Source: Bog-532 sp963830385 (GTDB lineage Bacteria; Actinomycetota; Actinomycetes; Streptosporangiales; Streptosporangiaceae). From it: a stretch of DNA of 64,000 bases. Made by a program: the position numbers and the translations under genes. Below are positions 33,851 through 42,638 of the stretch, in pieces; positions within the stretch are counted from its first letter, which is position 1; every line of letters begins with the position of its first letter. The DNA is taken from positions 868,001-932,000 of the forward strand of contig CAWHMD010000005.1 of NCBI GenBank assembly GCA_963830385.1. The letters are read 5' to 3'. Below the pieces are notes generated by a model, which saw only the letters and a list, made by a program, of their open reading frames with translations, did no database searches and was not told where the DNA came from.

Positions 33851-34594
33851 CTATAGCGTCAAGCCGGGGGCGGCGACGGCCGCGCGAGCCGGGCGGCTGC
33901 CGAGAGCGGCGATGCCCTCCAGGCAGGCGGCCTCGTTGTCCGACAGATGCTCGCTGACCGCCCGCCGGATCTCGGCCGGCGACCCCGAGCGGGCCGCGGC
34001 CAGCAGCGCCCGGTGGGCCGCTTCCCGGGCCTCGCGGTCGCGGGGGCTGACTGCGTAGGGGTCGAACACCACTCGGGTGTAACGGTCACTGGCGTGCCAG
34101 AGCTGGGCGAGAACGCGCAGGTCCCACTCCGAGGCGGCGGGCCGCATGAGCGCCAGGTGCAGGTCGTGATGGTACTTCCACAGCTCGTCGATGTCTTCCG
34201 CGCCATGAATGTAGGCAGCGAGCAGCACGTTCGCGCGTTCTAGGTCCGTGTTGCGGAGCATGGACACTGATCGCGCCGCCAGATCCGGTTCGATCAGCTG
34301 GCGCAGCCGGAAGATCGCTCGCAACTCGTCCCGGTCGAGCGGGCTGACCATCGCCTTGCGGCCGGGGCGCAGCACGATCAGGCCCTGCGCATCCAGCCGG
34401 CGCAACGCCTCGCGCACCGGAATGTGACTGACGCCCAGCTGCGTGCTGAGCTCCGCCGTAGAGAACGTCCGCCCCGGGGGAAGCGCGCCGCTCAGCACCG
34501 CCCGGCGCACCTCCGCGGTCACCCGATCGACCGCAGACTCACCGCCCTCTTCTGAGCGGGGTTGCTGTGCGGCCCGGCCCAATTGCTGCGTCAC
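33851..34594 (-). CDS. GntR-family regulator (FCD type), paralogue A
   Basis: 247 residues. Winged helix: FSTAELSTQLGVSHIPVREA, then LRRLDAQGLIVLRPGRKAMV. FCD domain: FRLRQLIEPDLAARSVSMLR, YHHDLHLALMRPAASEWDLR, and ASDRYTRVVFDPYAVSPRDR. It is clearly related along its length to the GntR at 55273-55986 (GVSHIPIREALRRLEGQGLV, PAASIWDIRLLHTLWSAAER). It is divergent from the VOC/E1 operon, and the interval holds two copies of an operator-like motif shared with the other GntR locus. Confidence 0.92.
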   Translation of the reverse strand: MTQQLGRAAQQPRSEEGGESAVDRVTAEVRRAVLSGALPPGRTFSTAELSTQLGVSHIPVREALRRLDAQGLIVLRPGRKAMVSPLDRDELRAIFRLRQLIEPDLAARSVSMLRNTDLERANVLLAAYIHGAEDIDELWKYHHDLHLALMRPAASEWDLRVLAQLWHASDRYTRVVFDPYAVSPRDREAREAAHRALLAAARSGSPAEIRRAVSEHLSDNEAACLEGIAALGSRPARAAVAAPGLTL

Positions 34595-34596
34595 GA

Positions 34597-34609
34597 CTAT
34601 AACGTTAGC
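34597..34609. promoter_or_regulatory. GntR operator candidate 1
   Basis: CTATAACGTTAGC starts three bases before the GntR start codon and contains the palindrome TAACGTTA. It belongs to a set of four similar sites, all next to the two paralogous GntR genes or the operons beside them. Confidence 0.55.
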
Positions 34610-34700
34610 AGGGAGGCCGTCGCATGACAGTACCGGGCATAACAGCAGTTTAGCTTATCGCTGCTCGTAACGTCCGGGTAGAAGACCCGCAGAGCGGCTC

Positions 34701-34730
34701 TTGACACGTTATAGCATTCGTTCTTACGGT
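34701..34730 (+). promoter_or_regulatory. Promoter with embedded operator for the VOC/E1 operon
   Basis: TTGACA (34701-34706) is a perfect -35 box; TACGGT at 34725-34730 is a possible -10 after 18 bases. The spacer contains ACACGTTATAGC (34704-34715), the reverse complement of GCTATAACGTGT, matching the GntR operator set. Repressor binding here would block RNA polymerase. The start codon of the VOC gene is at 34793. Confidence 0.55.
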
Positions 34731-34792
34731 CGGGAGGACGTACCCCACACGGCGTGGCCGCGTCCGCGCCCCCGTCCAGAGGAGTCACCACC

Positions 34793-35371
34793 ATGGGCTC
34801 GCGTCCCCGCCTCGTGCACATCGTGCTGCAAACCGCGCAGGTCGACGCCATGCGTGACTGGTACTGCGCGGTGCTCAAAGCGCATGTCGTCTACTCCGGC
34901 CACCACCTGACGTTCCTGACCCACGACGACGAGCATCATCGGATCGCGTTGCTCGAGCTGCCTCCCGAGGTGGCGGAGCGCAAGAGCCCGGGAACCGCAG
35001 CCATGCACCACAGCGCCTGGACCTTCGACAGCCTCGACGACCTGCTCGGGCGCTACCAGGAGCTGCGCGAGCAGGGCATCGAGCCGGCCGTGCCCATCCA
35101 GCACGGCGTCACCACCTCGCTGTACTACCGCGATCCCGACGGCAACTTTGTCGAGGTGCAGATCGACAATTTCGCCACCCCCGGCGAGGCCACCGCCTAC
35201 ATGGAGGGTCCCGAGTACGACGGTGACGCCGTCGGCCCGTCCTTCGACGTGCAGCGCATGGTCGAGGCACGCCGCAACGGCACGCCCGAGTCGGAGCTCA
35301 TCACTCGCGCCTGGGCGCTGTCCGGGCCGGAACTGCCGGACCCGATGCGCGTCCTCACCGGCGCCAGCTGA
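34793..35371 (+). CDS. VOC-superfamily ring-cleavage-type dioxygenase, paralogue A
   Basis: 192 residues with one paired VOC module. RLVHIVLQTAQVDAMRDWYC supplies the first His, AAMHHSAWTFDSLDDLLGRY the second, and YYRDPDGNFVEVQIDNF the acidic ligand, so a mononuclear metal site is likely. It resembles short catechol-2,3-dioxygenase-like proteins and the enzyme at 53928-54617, which shares the C-terminal extension pattern (FDxxxMVEARRNG). ATG 34793 follows AGAGGAG. Its stop overlaps the start of the E1-like gene (TGATG), so the two are translationally coupled. Confidence 0.82.
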   Translation: MGSRPRLVHIVLQTAQVDAMRDWYCAVLKAHVVYSGHHLTFLTHDDEHHRIALLELPPEVAERKSPGTAAMHHSAWTFDSLDDLLGRYQELREQGIEPAVPIQHGVTTSLYYRDPDGNFVEVQIDNFATPGEATAYMEGPEYDGDAVGPSFDVQRMVEARRNGTPESELITRAWALSGPELPDPMRVLTGAS

Positions 35372-37713
35372 TGGCCCGCGCGGCCTCGACACCGGTTCCG
35401 GCTGAATTCGGCGAGGCACAGGCGTCCCGGCTCGCGACGTTGCGCTCGATCGAGGAGCGGGTGCTGTGGCTGTCGACGGCGATCATCGACCACGCGAACC
35501 GGGTGCGGCCGAACCCGAGCGGGTTGAAGGTCGGCGGCCATCAGGCGTCGAGCGCCTCGATGGTCTCGATCATGTCGGCGTTGTGGTTCGAGCACCTGCG
35601 GGCCGGTGACCGGGTGTCGGTCAAGCCGCATGCTTCGCCGGTCCTGCACGCGATCAACTATCTGCTCGGGACCCTGGACGAGTCGTATCTGACCACGCTG
35701 CGGTCTTTCGGCGGCCTGCAGTCCTACCCCAGCCGGATAAAGGACCCTGACCCGGCGGACTACTCCACCGGCTCGGTCGGCATCGGCGCGACCGCGCCGA
35801 TCTGGGGTGCCCTGGCCCGCCGCTACATCACCGGGCACTTCCCCGGTGGTGGCCAAGGGCGGCAGTACTCCCTGCTCGGGGACGCCGAACTGGACGAGGG
35901 CGCGGTCTGGGAGGCCGTGCTCGACCCGATGGTCGCCGAACTCGGCGAGGTGGTCTGGATCGTCGATCTGAACCGGCAGTCGCTGGACCGGATCGTGCCC
36001 AACATCGGCGCGACCCGGCTACAGGGCATGTTCGCCGCGGCCGGCTGGCAGGTGCTTCCCGTCAAGTACGGCTCCCGGCTGGAGGAGCTGTTCGCCCGCC
36101 CCGGCGGCCCGGCGCTGCGGGACCGGATCGACGCCATGCCCAACCCTGAGTACCAGCGGCTGCTGCGCCACTCCCCCGCGCGGGTGCGTGACCGGCTGCC
36201 CGGCGACGGCCCCGGCGCGCCGGCCATTCGTGCGCTGCTGGATGGCGTGCCCGACGAGGAGCTGCACGCCGCGATCCGCAACCTCGGCGGCCACGATCTG
36301 GTCAGCCTGGGCGAGGCGTTCGCCGCCATCGACGACAATCGCCCCACGGTGATCTTCGCCTACACCGTCAAGGGCTACGGGCTAGCCACCGAGGGACACC
36401 CGCAGAACCACTCCGCTCTGCTCACCGAGGCCCAGCTGCAGGCCCTGGCCGCGCACGTGGGGGCCGACCCGGCGCGCCCCTGGGCACGCTTCCCCGAGAA
36501 CAGCGCCGAAGCGGCCGCCTGCGCGGCGGCCGCCGAACGGCTGTACCGCGAACGGGTCCCCGACCTGCCGACCGTGGAGGTCCCGGCCGATCTGGGCCGT
36601 ACCCCGCACGGCGTGGCCGCCACCCAGGCCGCGCTGGGCCGCACCCTGCTCGACCTCAACCGTGCCGCTCCCGCCGCCGGCGCACGGATCGTCACCGTCA
36701 GCCCGGACGTGTCCTCCTCGACCAACCTCGGCGGCTGGGTCAACAAGGTCGGCATCTGGGCTCACGACGAGCGCACCGACTGGTTCGCCGACGACGCCGA
36801 AACCATCCTGCACTGGCGGGAAAAGCCCACCGGACAGCACATCGAGCTCGGCATCGCCGAGACCAACCTGGTCGGGCTGCTCGGCGAGCTAGGCGCGACC
36901 TGGAGCCGCTGGGGTCAGCCGCTGCTGCCGATCGGGGTCATGTACGACCCATTCGTCGAACGCGCCCTCGAGCCCTGGTCGTTCGGTATCTACGCCGGCG
37001 GCCAGTCCATCCTCATCGGCACCCCCTCCGGCGTGGCCCTGGCCCCCGAGGGCGGCGCGCACCAGTCGATCAAGACCCCGTCCATCGGTCTCGAACAGCC
37101 CGACTGCCTGGCCTACGAGCCCGCCTTCGCCCTGGACACTGAATGGGCCCTGCTGGCCGCGCTGGCCCAGCTCGGCAAACCGGGCGGCAAGTCGGCCTAC
37201 CTGCGGCTGTCGACCCGGCCGGTCGACCAGTCGCTCGCCGCCGTGCCCACCGACCCCGCCGCCCGTGACCGCCGCCGCCGCAACGTCGTGGCCGGCGGCT
37301 ACCTGCTCCGCCGGCATCGGTCCCCGACCGTCACCCTCGTCGCGATGGGCGCCGTCGTCCCCGAGGCCCTCGCCACCGCCGAGCGCCTGGACACTCTCGG
37401 CTTTGGCGCCGACCTAGTGGTCGTCACCAATCCCGGACTGCTCTTCCAGGCGGTGCAGGGGCGCCGCGGGCTGGCCGACGCCCCGGACTGGATCCTCGAC
37501 ACCGTCTTTCCGGCCGATCGGGCCGCCCCCATGGTCACCGTGCTCGACGGCCACCCGCACACCCTCGCCTTCGCCGCCGGCATCCACCGCGTCCCCGCTG
37601 CCCACCTCGGCGTCACGAAGTTCGGCCAGTCCGGTGACCTGGACGCGGTCTACCGCTACCACGGCCTCGACACCGACAGCCTCATCGGCGCCGCACTCGA
37701 CCTCGTCGACTGA
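35371..37713 (+). CDS. AceE/transketolase-like ThDP-dependent E1 component
   Basis: 780 residues, related to the homodimeric pyruvate dehydrogenase E1 (AceE, about 890-930 residues). The ThDP/Mg motif region is LLGDAELDEGAVWEAVLDPM ending in VDLNRQSLD. The pyrimidine-binding domain has QHIELGIAETNLVGLLGELG, and the C-terminal transketolase-like domain contains TVTLVAMGAVVPEALATAER. No E2 or E3 gene is nearby and no lipoyl domain is seen. It would decarboxylate a 2-oxo acid, possibly one released by ring cleavage, with an unknown acceptor. It is coupled to the VOC gene by a one-base overlap. Confidence 0.88.
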   Translation: MARAASTPVPAEFGEAQASRLATLRSIEERVLWLSTAIIDHANRVRPNPSGLKVGGHQASSASMVSIMSALWFEHLRAGDRVSVKPHASPVLHAINYLLGTLDESYLTTLRSFGGLQSYPSRIKDPDPADYSTGSVGIGATAPIWGALARRYITGHFPGGGQGRQYSLLGDAELDEGAVWEAVLDPMVAELGEVVWIVDLNRQSLDRIVPNIGATRLQGMFAAAGWQVLPVKYGSRLEELFARPGGPALRDRIDAMPNPEYQRLLRHSPARVRDRLPGDGPGAPAIRALLDGVPDEELHAAIRNLGGHDLVSLGEAFAAIDDNRPTVIFAYTVKGYGLATEGHPQNHSALLTEAQLQALAAHVGADPARPWARFPENSAEAAACAAAAERLYRERVPDLPTVEVPADLGRTPHGVAATQAALGRTLLDLNRAAPAAGARIVTVSPDVSSSTNLGGWVNKVGIWAHDERTDWFADDAETILHWREKPTGQHIELGIAETNLVGLLGELGATWSRWGQPLLPIGVMYDPFVERALEPWSFGIYAGGQSILIGTPSGVALAPEGGAHQSIKTPSIGLEQPDCLAYEPAFALDTEWALLAALAQLGKPGGKSAYLRLSTRPVDQSLAAVPTDPAARDRRRRNVVAGGYLLRRHRSPTVTLVAMGAVVPEALATAERLDTLGFGADLVVVTNPGLLFQAVQGRRGLADAPDWILDTVFPADRAAPMVTVLDGHPHTLAFAAGIHRVPAAHLGVTKFGQSGDLDAVYRYHGLDTDSLIGAALDLVD

Positions 37714-37813
37714 CCCATTTCTTCAGGAGAACCCCAGCCCAGAGGGTGAGCTGCACCGAGCTCTGAGAAGTGCCCTGCATCCGACCGCGTCGACCACTGG
37801 AGCGTGACCGGCC

Positions 37814-38239
37814 ATGCCGAACCCGCTGCGCATCACCGCCCGTATCCTGACCGGCTCCACCTATGCCATCCTGGGCTTCGACGCAGTCCGGGCACCGGCC
37901 GGCCGCGTGGACACCGCCGCGCCCACGCTGGCCGCGATGCGCCGTGGCCTTCCCCTGCCCGCCGATGACGAGCTCGTCGTGCGCAGCAACGCGGCCGTAC
38001 AGACCGTCGCCGGGGCGATGCTGGCCCTGGGAATCCTGCCCCGGACCTCGGCACTGGCCCTGTTCGCCTCGCTGGTCCCCACGACGATCGCCGGCCACGG
38101 GTTCTGGGCGATCGATGACCCAGCGGCCCGCAAACTGCAACGCACCCAGTTTCACAAGAACATGGCGATGCTCGGTGGCCTGCTGTTCGTCGCCCTTGAC
38201 TCACCTGGCCCGCGCGACCGCCGAGGAGCAAGCTGGTGA
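37814..38239 (+). CDS. DoxX-family membrane protein
   Basis: 141 residues with three to four hydrophobic segments (ITARILTGSTYAILGFDAVR, TVAGAMLALGILPRTSALAL, LFASLVPTTIAGHGFWAID) and the HKNMAMLGGLLFVALD end typical of DoxX proteins. These are inner-membrane proteins of unclear function linked to thiosulfate:quinone oxidoreduction in archaea and redox homeostasis in mycobacteria. It follows the E1-like gene by 100 bases. Confidence 0.85.
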   Translation: MPNPLRITARILTGSTYAILGFDAVRAPAGRVDTAAPTLAAMRRGLPLPADDELVVRSNAAVQTVAGAMLALGILPRTSALALFASLVPTTIAGHGFWAIDDPAARKLQRTQFHKNMAMLGGLLFVALDSPGPRDRRGASW

Positions 38240-38425
38240 GCACGATGCTCGGCACATAGCGCCGCAGCGGAAGTCGCGGGCGTGGTTGTTCTCATCGTCA
38301 CGCTGCTAGTGGTTGCGATAGCGCTCATCGCGGTGCAGGTGTATGGCGACCTGCGCGAGCGCTGCCTGGCTCATTGCCGGCACCTGCACTCGCCCGCGCG
38401 GGTCGCGCGTTGCCGCGGCGCGGGC
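38240..38425. other. Short unassigned interval
   Basis: A hydrophobic frame (VVLIVTLLVVAIALIAVQVY at about 38282) begins here, but it runs on antisense through the MFS remnant and has no proper end. No reliable gene is called. Confidence 0.35.
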
Positions 38426-39078
38426 TCAGTGAGCGAGCTTGGCCAGCTCGGCGTCGACTCTGGCTTGATGCTCCTGTTCGTCGCGGCGGGCGTCGGAGGG
38501 CTTCCAGCGGCCGCGCAGCAGCGGGATGGACAGCAGGAAGAAGATGATCCCGCCGAAGCACACCCAGTACCAGGTCTTCCACTGGGCCGCCGTCTGGGCG
38601 GCGGCTTTCTGCACCGCGGCGCCGTGAGCGTTCAGGTAGGCCAGAGCCTGCGGGGGGACCTTGGACAAGGCGGTCAGCTGGGCCGCGTAGGGCGCCAGTG
38701 TGGCCAGCTTGGGGGCCGCGGCGATGACACCATTGATGGCGCCCTGGTTGGCGCTGATCGTGCTGAGCACGGCGATTCCCCTGGCGTCGCCGCCGGCCGC
38801 GGCCTGTGCCTGCAGGGCCCTGTTGGTGGGGTTGACGGCCAGCTTGGCGAACAGGGCTGGGTGGGCCTGGATCACCAGCAGTTCGGGCGCGAACTTCTGC
38901 GCGTCAGCCAGCTGGGTCTTGTACTGCTGCGCGGTGGCCACGACGGCCGGGTGAGTCTGGGCGAAAGCCAGCTCGCTCTTGTACTGTGTCGCATACGCCG
39001 AGACGGTGGGTCCGTAGCTGACCAGCGGCGTGACCGAGGTGACGACGGCCGGGATGATCAGGAACGAGATGAACCCCG
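38426..39078 (-). pseudogene. C-terminal remnant of a large-loop MFS transporter
   Basis: About 217 residues close to the last third of the transporter at 24610-26550: TSVTPLVSYGPTVSAYATQY, QTHPAVVATAQQYKTQLADA, KWYW-like last TM (WKTWYWVCFGGIIFFLLSIP) and the RGRWKPSDARRDEQEH tail. The N-terminal 11 TM segments are missing. The loop is shorter than in the full copy: one LAPYAAQL unit instead of two. At about 39078 it abuts head-to-head a truncated aldolase gene on the other strand. Confidence 0.88.
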
Positions 39079-39766
39079 CGCGCTGGAGGACACGATCCGC
39101 ACCGCCGACGGCGCCGGACTGATCTCGCTGGTCCGTATCCCCGAGCCCGGCGACACCACCGCCGCCCGCCGCGCCCTGGAGGCAGGCGCCGACGGCCTGA
39201 TCATTCCCATGGCGCGTTCGGCCGCCGACATCCGCCACGTCCTCGACGCCGTCCTGTACCCGCCGCACGGGAAGCGCGGCATCTGTCCCGCCTACCGCGC
39301 CGCCGGCTACTCGCTGCGCTCGTTCGCCGAGCACGCCGCCATCAGCGACGCGAACATGTTCCTCATCCCGCTCATCGAGACTCTGGACGCGCTGGAGAAC
39401 ATCGAGGAGATCTGCGCCATCGAGCAGGTGCGCGTCCTGTGCTTCGCCGCCGGCGAACTCGCGTTCGCCCTGGGTGAGGGATCGGCCATTCACAGCAGCG
39501 CCAAGGTCAAGGACGCCTACACGACGGTCAAGGACGCCGCCAGGCGGCACGGCGTGGCTCTGATGGGCGGACCGATCCTGGACCCCACCCCCGACAGCTG
39601 CGCCCGGGCCATCGAAGACGGCATCCGGGTGTTCTGCCTCGGATTGGACGTCATGGTCTTCCGCCGCGTATGTGAAAACACCGTCAGCGCACTCGACGCC
39701 GCCGTCGCCGGCACCGCCTGGACCCGGCCCGTCGCGCCGTCCAGCGGCTTCCCCGACCACTTCTGA
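39079..39766 (+). pseudogene. HpcH/HpaI-type aldolase, N-terminally truncated
   Basis: About 228 residues of the HpcH/HpaI aldolase (citrate-lyase-like TIM barrel). TIRTADGAGLISLVRIPEPG, EAGADGLIIPMARSAADIRH, YPPHGKRGICPAYRAAGYSL, MFLIPLIETLDALENIEEIC and the GELAFALGEG metal-site region are present. About 60 N-terminal residues and the start codon are missing because the gene is cut at the junction with the MFS remnant. Such enzymes split 4-hydroxy-2-oxo acids at the end of meta-cleavage routes. Confidence 0.85.
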
Positions 39767-39812
39767 CCGGTCCCTTCGCTCCCGCACCCACCGGAAACAC
39801 GGAGGCTGGCCC

Positions 39813-40125
39813 ATGCCCGACATCAAGCGCTACGTCATCGGCCCCGGCCAGGACGGGCACTCCGCCGTCCTGGAAACCGAGCTCACCAACGTGCAGACCA
39901 GGGAGGGTTTCTACGCGCGCGCCACCTTGTGGGCCACCCGGGAGATCCCCGTCGACAACAGCATCGGGGGCAACCGCTCCCTGACCGAGCACGTCGGTGC
40001 CCGCCGTGAGCCGCTGCCCGGCGGCATGCTGGTCCGTGCCCTGGAGCTGTGGCCGGACATGGACCCCGACGAGCACCGCAAGCAGTTCGCCGAACTCAAC
40101 GCCCAGGCGGAACAGAAACGCCGGC
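39813..40125 (+). pseudogene. 5' fragment of a cupin-like protein
   Basis: MPDIKRYVIGPGQDGHSAVL starts a protein whose next blocks (YARATLWATREIPVDNSIGG, GGMLVRALELWPDMDPDEHR) resemble the N-terminal part of cupin proteins found beside aromatic catabolic genes. The conserved cupin barrel that should follow is missing. After QAEQKRRP at about 40125 the frame runs into carboxylesterase sequence in the wrong register. A deletion has fused the two genes. Confidence 0.6.
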
Positions 40126-40129
40126 CTAG

Positions 40130-41573
40130 CGCGTCCATAGCTTCCTCGGCATCCCCTACGCCACTCCGCCGGTCGGCGGCCTGCGCTGGGCCCCGCCGGC
40201 GCCCCCGGCCGCCTGGGACGGCGTCCGCGACGCCACCAGCTTCGGCAACAGCGCGATCCAGAGTGTCCACACTGGCTTCGACCCCGGCTCTCCCGAAAGC
40301 GAGGACTGCCTGAACCTGAACGTGTGGACCACCGCCCCCGATCCGGGTGCACGCCTGCCGGTCATGGTATGGATCCACGGCGGCGGCTTCCTCAACGGCT
40401 CCGCGGCGATGCCCCTGTGGTCCGGTCAGCGCCTGGCCCAGCGCGACGTGGTCGTAATGTCCCTGAACTACCGCCTTGGCGCCTTCGGGTTTCTCGCGCA
40501 TCCTGAAGTCGGCTGCAACTTCGGCCTGCAGGACTGGGTGGCTGCCCTGAGATGGGTGAGGGCGAACATCACCGCCTTCGGCGGCGATCCAGACAACGTG
40601 ACCGTCTTCGGCCAGTCCGCCGGCGGCGCTGCCACCCGCGCCCTGCTGTGCACCCCGGCCGCGCGCGGCCTGTTCCACCGCGATCATCCAGAGCGCCGGC
40701 TATGAGGACTACGCCGTCGTCGCCTCGCCCAGCTACCAGCGCGCCGCCCAGGCCAGCGAGGACTTGCTCGCCCGCCTGAGCGGCAGCGACTTCGCCGCGC
40801 TGCGCCGCCTGCCGGCGGAGAAGATCCGCGAGGCGTCGTTCGCCGAGGCCGGGGTCTTCCCGCCGCCCGGCCAGGTGCACACCCCCGCGAACCTCGTCTG
40901 GTATCCGGTCGCGGATGGCCAGGTGATGACGAAGGACTTCTCCGGCTGGGCGGAGGACGTGCCCATCATGTTCGGCTGCACCCAGGACGAGGCACGCCTG
41001 TTCCACAAGCCCACCGGCCTGTACGGTCCCCAGTCCTCACTCGACCCCGCCGACATCTACACCGCCCAGACTCTGGCGGTCATGGCGAAGGTCATGGGCG
41101 GTGAGCGGGCCGACGACATCATCGCCCACTTCGAGAGCCTCCGGCTGAGTCCCTACGAGGGGCTGGCCGAACTGGACACCGTCGGCGTGTGGCACGAGCC
41201 GGCCTTGGCCTCCTACCGGCGCTACGCCGCCCTGGATGACCGCACCGCCTACCACTATCGCTTTGCCCGCGTCTCCCCCGGTGCCCGCCAAGCCGGGTTG
41301 CTGGCCGAGCACAGCGCCGAGCTGCCCTACCTGTTCGGCCAGGTCACCCCCGGAGACGACTATGACCAGACGGATGTACAGGTCAGCGACACCGTCCAGC
41401 ACGCCTGGACCGAGTTCGCGCGTACCGGCGTACCCCGAAACCCCGACGGCACGACCTGGCCGGCCTGCACGCCGAACGACCCGCACTTCACCGTCATCGA
41501 CGACAAGACCGCAAGCGTGCCGCTGGACGTCACCCCCGTCTGCAAAATGATCAACTCGCAGCGTCAGCGGTGA
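40130..41573 (+). pseudogene. Type B carboxylesterase, start lost and frameshifted
   Basis: The first frame gives VHSFLGIPYATPPVGGLRWA, CLNLNVWT, VMVWIHGGGFLNGSAAMPLW (oxyanion region) and the nucleophile FGQSAGG. A TAG stands just before VHSF at 40127-40129 and there is no start. Near 40681 a two-base loss shifts the frame; the second frame holds TQDEARLF (acidic residue candidate) and LLAEHSAELPYLFG (catalytic His). A full enzyme would be about 500 residues. The gene is dead as written. Confidence 0.85.
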
Positions 41574-41764
41574 CCGTCCGGCGGACGGGCCGGCCAACGC
41601 GCCGCCGCTTCAAGCGCGAGGGGCGCCCGCGCGGGGCTTGTCTCCAGCGTCGGCCCTGACTCGGTCCCAGAACCCGCAGTGGTGGATACCGCCGTAGGAC
41701 TTGATGACGTGTGGCTCGGGCAGACTCAGCGACATGCGCGCCGCGCGAGATCACCGGGAGGAAT

Positions 41765-41879
41765 CATGAGCGGATACGTTCTCGACGCATCCGTCGCCGT
41801 GACCGCGCTGAGCGAGCCGGGGAGCCCGGCGGCGTACGCCGGCGGCTGCCACCGCCAAGCCGCCCGCCGTACCTTATGA
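41765..41879 (+). pseudogene. PIN-domain (VapC-like) toxin N-terminal fragment
   Basis: MSGYVLDASVAVTALSEPGS matches the start of VapC-type PIN domains (YVLDASVA with the first acidic residue), then the frame leaves the family and stops after 37 residues. GGGAGGAAT precedes the ATG. No antitoxin is seen upstream. Probably a relic. Confidence 0.4.
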
Positions 41880-41915
41880 ACACAATTCGCGGCCCTGCGG
41901 CCGCAAACTCCCGCC

Positions 41916-42638
41916 ATGCCGGCCAAGAATCGCAGGCGGTTCGGCCACTATGTTCATATGCCAGCGCAGCAGTTGCTTGACCGTGTTCGCGAGTTCCGGG
42001 CCGCCGGGTGCACGCCGAAGGAGATCGCCCGTGCGCTGAAGATGCCGCCCAGCGCGGTCGCGCCGCTGATCAGATCGGTCGCCGCCGCCGACGGGCGGAC
42101 CAGGGAGGACGCGCTGATCGGCTGCTGGGTCAGTCCGGGCTGGTCATCCAGCGTGCTGGCACCGGAACGGCCAGATTGGCCGGGGTCGGCCCGATCAGAA
42201 CAAACCGGGCACTCGGGGCTGGTCACCGTGCTGGTTGCCCGGGACCGGGGCGGGTCCACGGCCGGGGTGTGCTTCTACCTGGTGGACACCTGGTGCCTGG
42301 GGGTGAAGGACGCGACCGGGCCGCGGTCGATGGACCGGCGGCGGCTGGGCGGCTTCATCCAGCAGATCTTCGGCGCCTGGGACGAACCGGCGGTGCAGGT
42401 GCCGCTAGATCTGGGACGGCAGATCGTCTACGGCGCGATCGGGTACGCGCGCAACCTCGGGTTCGAGCCTCACGCGGATTTCGGGCGAGCGGCCGGGTAT
42501 CTGGGGGCATGGGATGGGGAATGCGAGCTGACCTTTGGCCGGGACGGCAAACCGTTGTACATCTCCGGGCCGTACGACGACGGGGAAGCGATCACCCGCA
42601 AGCTGAACCGCGGCCTTGGCGACCGGAGTGATTCATGA
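41916..42638 (+). CDS. Helix-turn-helix protein, conserved in actinobacteria
   Basis: 240 residues. An N-terminal HTH (LLDRVREFRAAGCTPKEIAR, then ALKMPPSAVAPLIRSVA) precedes a conserved domain with LIGCWVSPGWSS, GVCFYLVDTWCLGVKDATGP and LTFGRDGKPLYISGPYDDGE. I recall similar single-copy proteins in streptomycetes annotated only as HTH proteins. The last codon overlaps the start of nudC (ATGA), so they are coupled. Role unknown. Confidence 0.75.
   Translation: MPAKNRRRFGHYVHMPAQQLLDRVREFRAAGCTPKEIARALKMPPSAVAPLIRSVAAADGRTREDALIGCWVSPGWSSSVLAPERPDWPGSARSEQTGHSGLVTVLVARDRGGSTAGVCFYLVDTWCLGVKDATGPRSMDRRRLGGFIQQIFGAWDEPAVQVPLDLGRQIVYGAIGYARNLGFEPHADFGRAAGYLGAWDGECELTFGRDGKPLYISGPYDDGEAITRKLNRGLGDRSDS

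Noticed and set aside
38282..39766. A 494-codon open frame running through the whole interval
   Set aside because: It joins a hydrophobic stretch, the antisense of the MFS remnant and the truncated aldolase. The middle part is explained by the strong GC bias of the opposite-strand gene, so it is not one protein.
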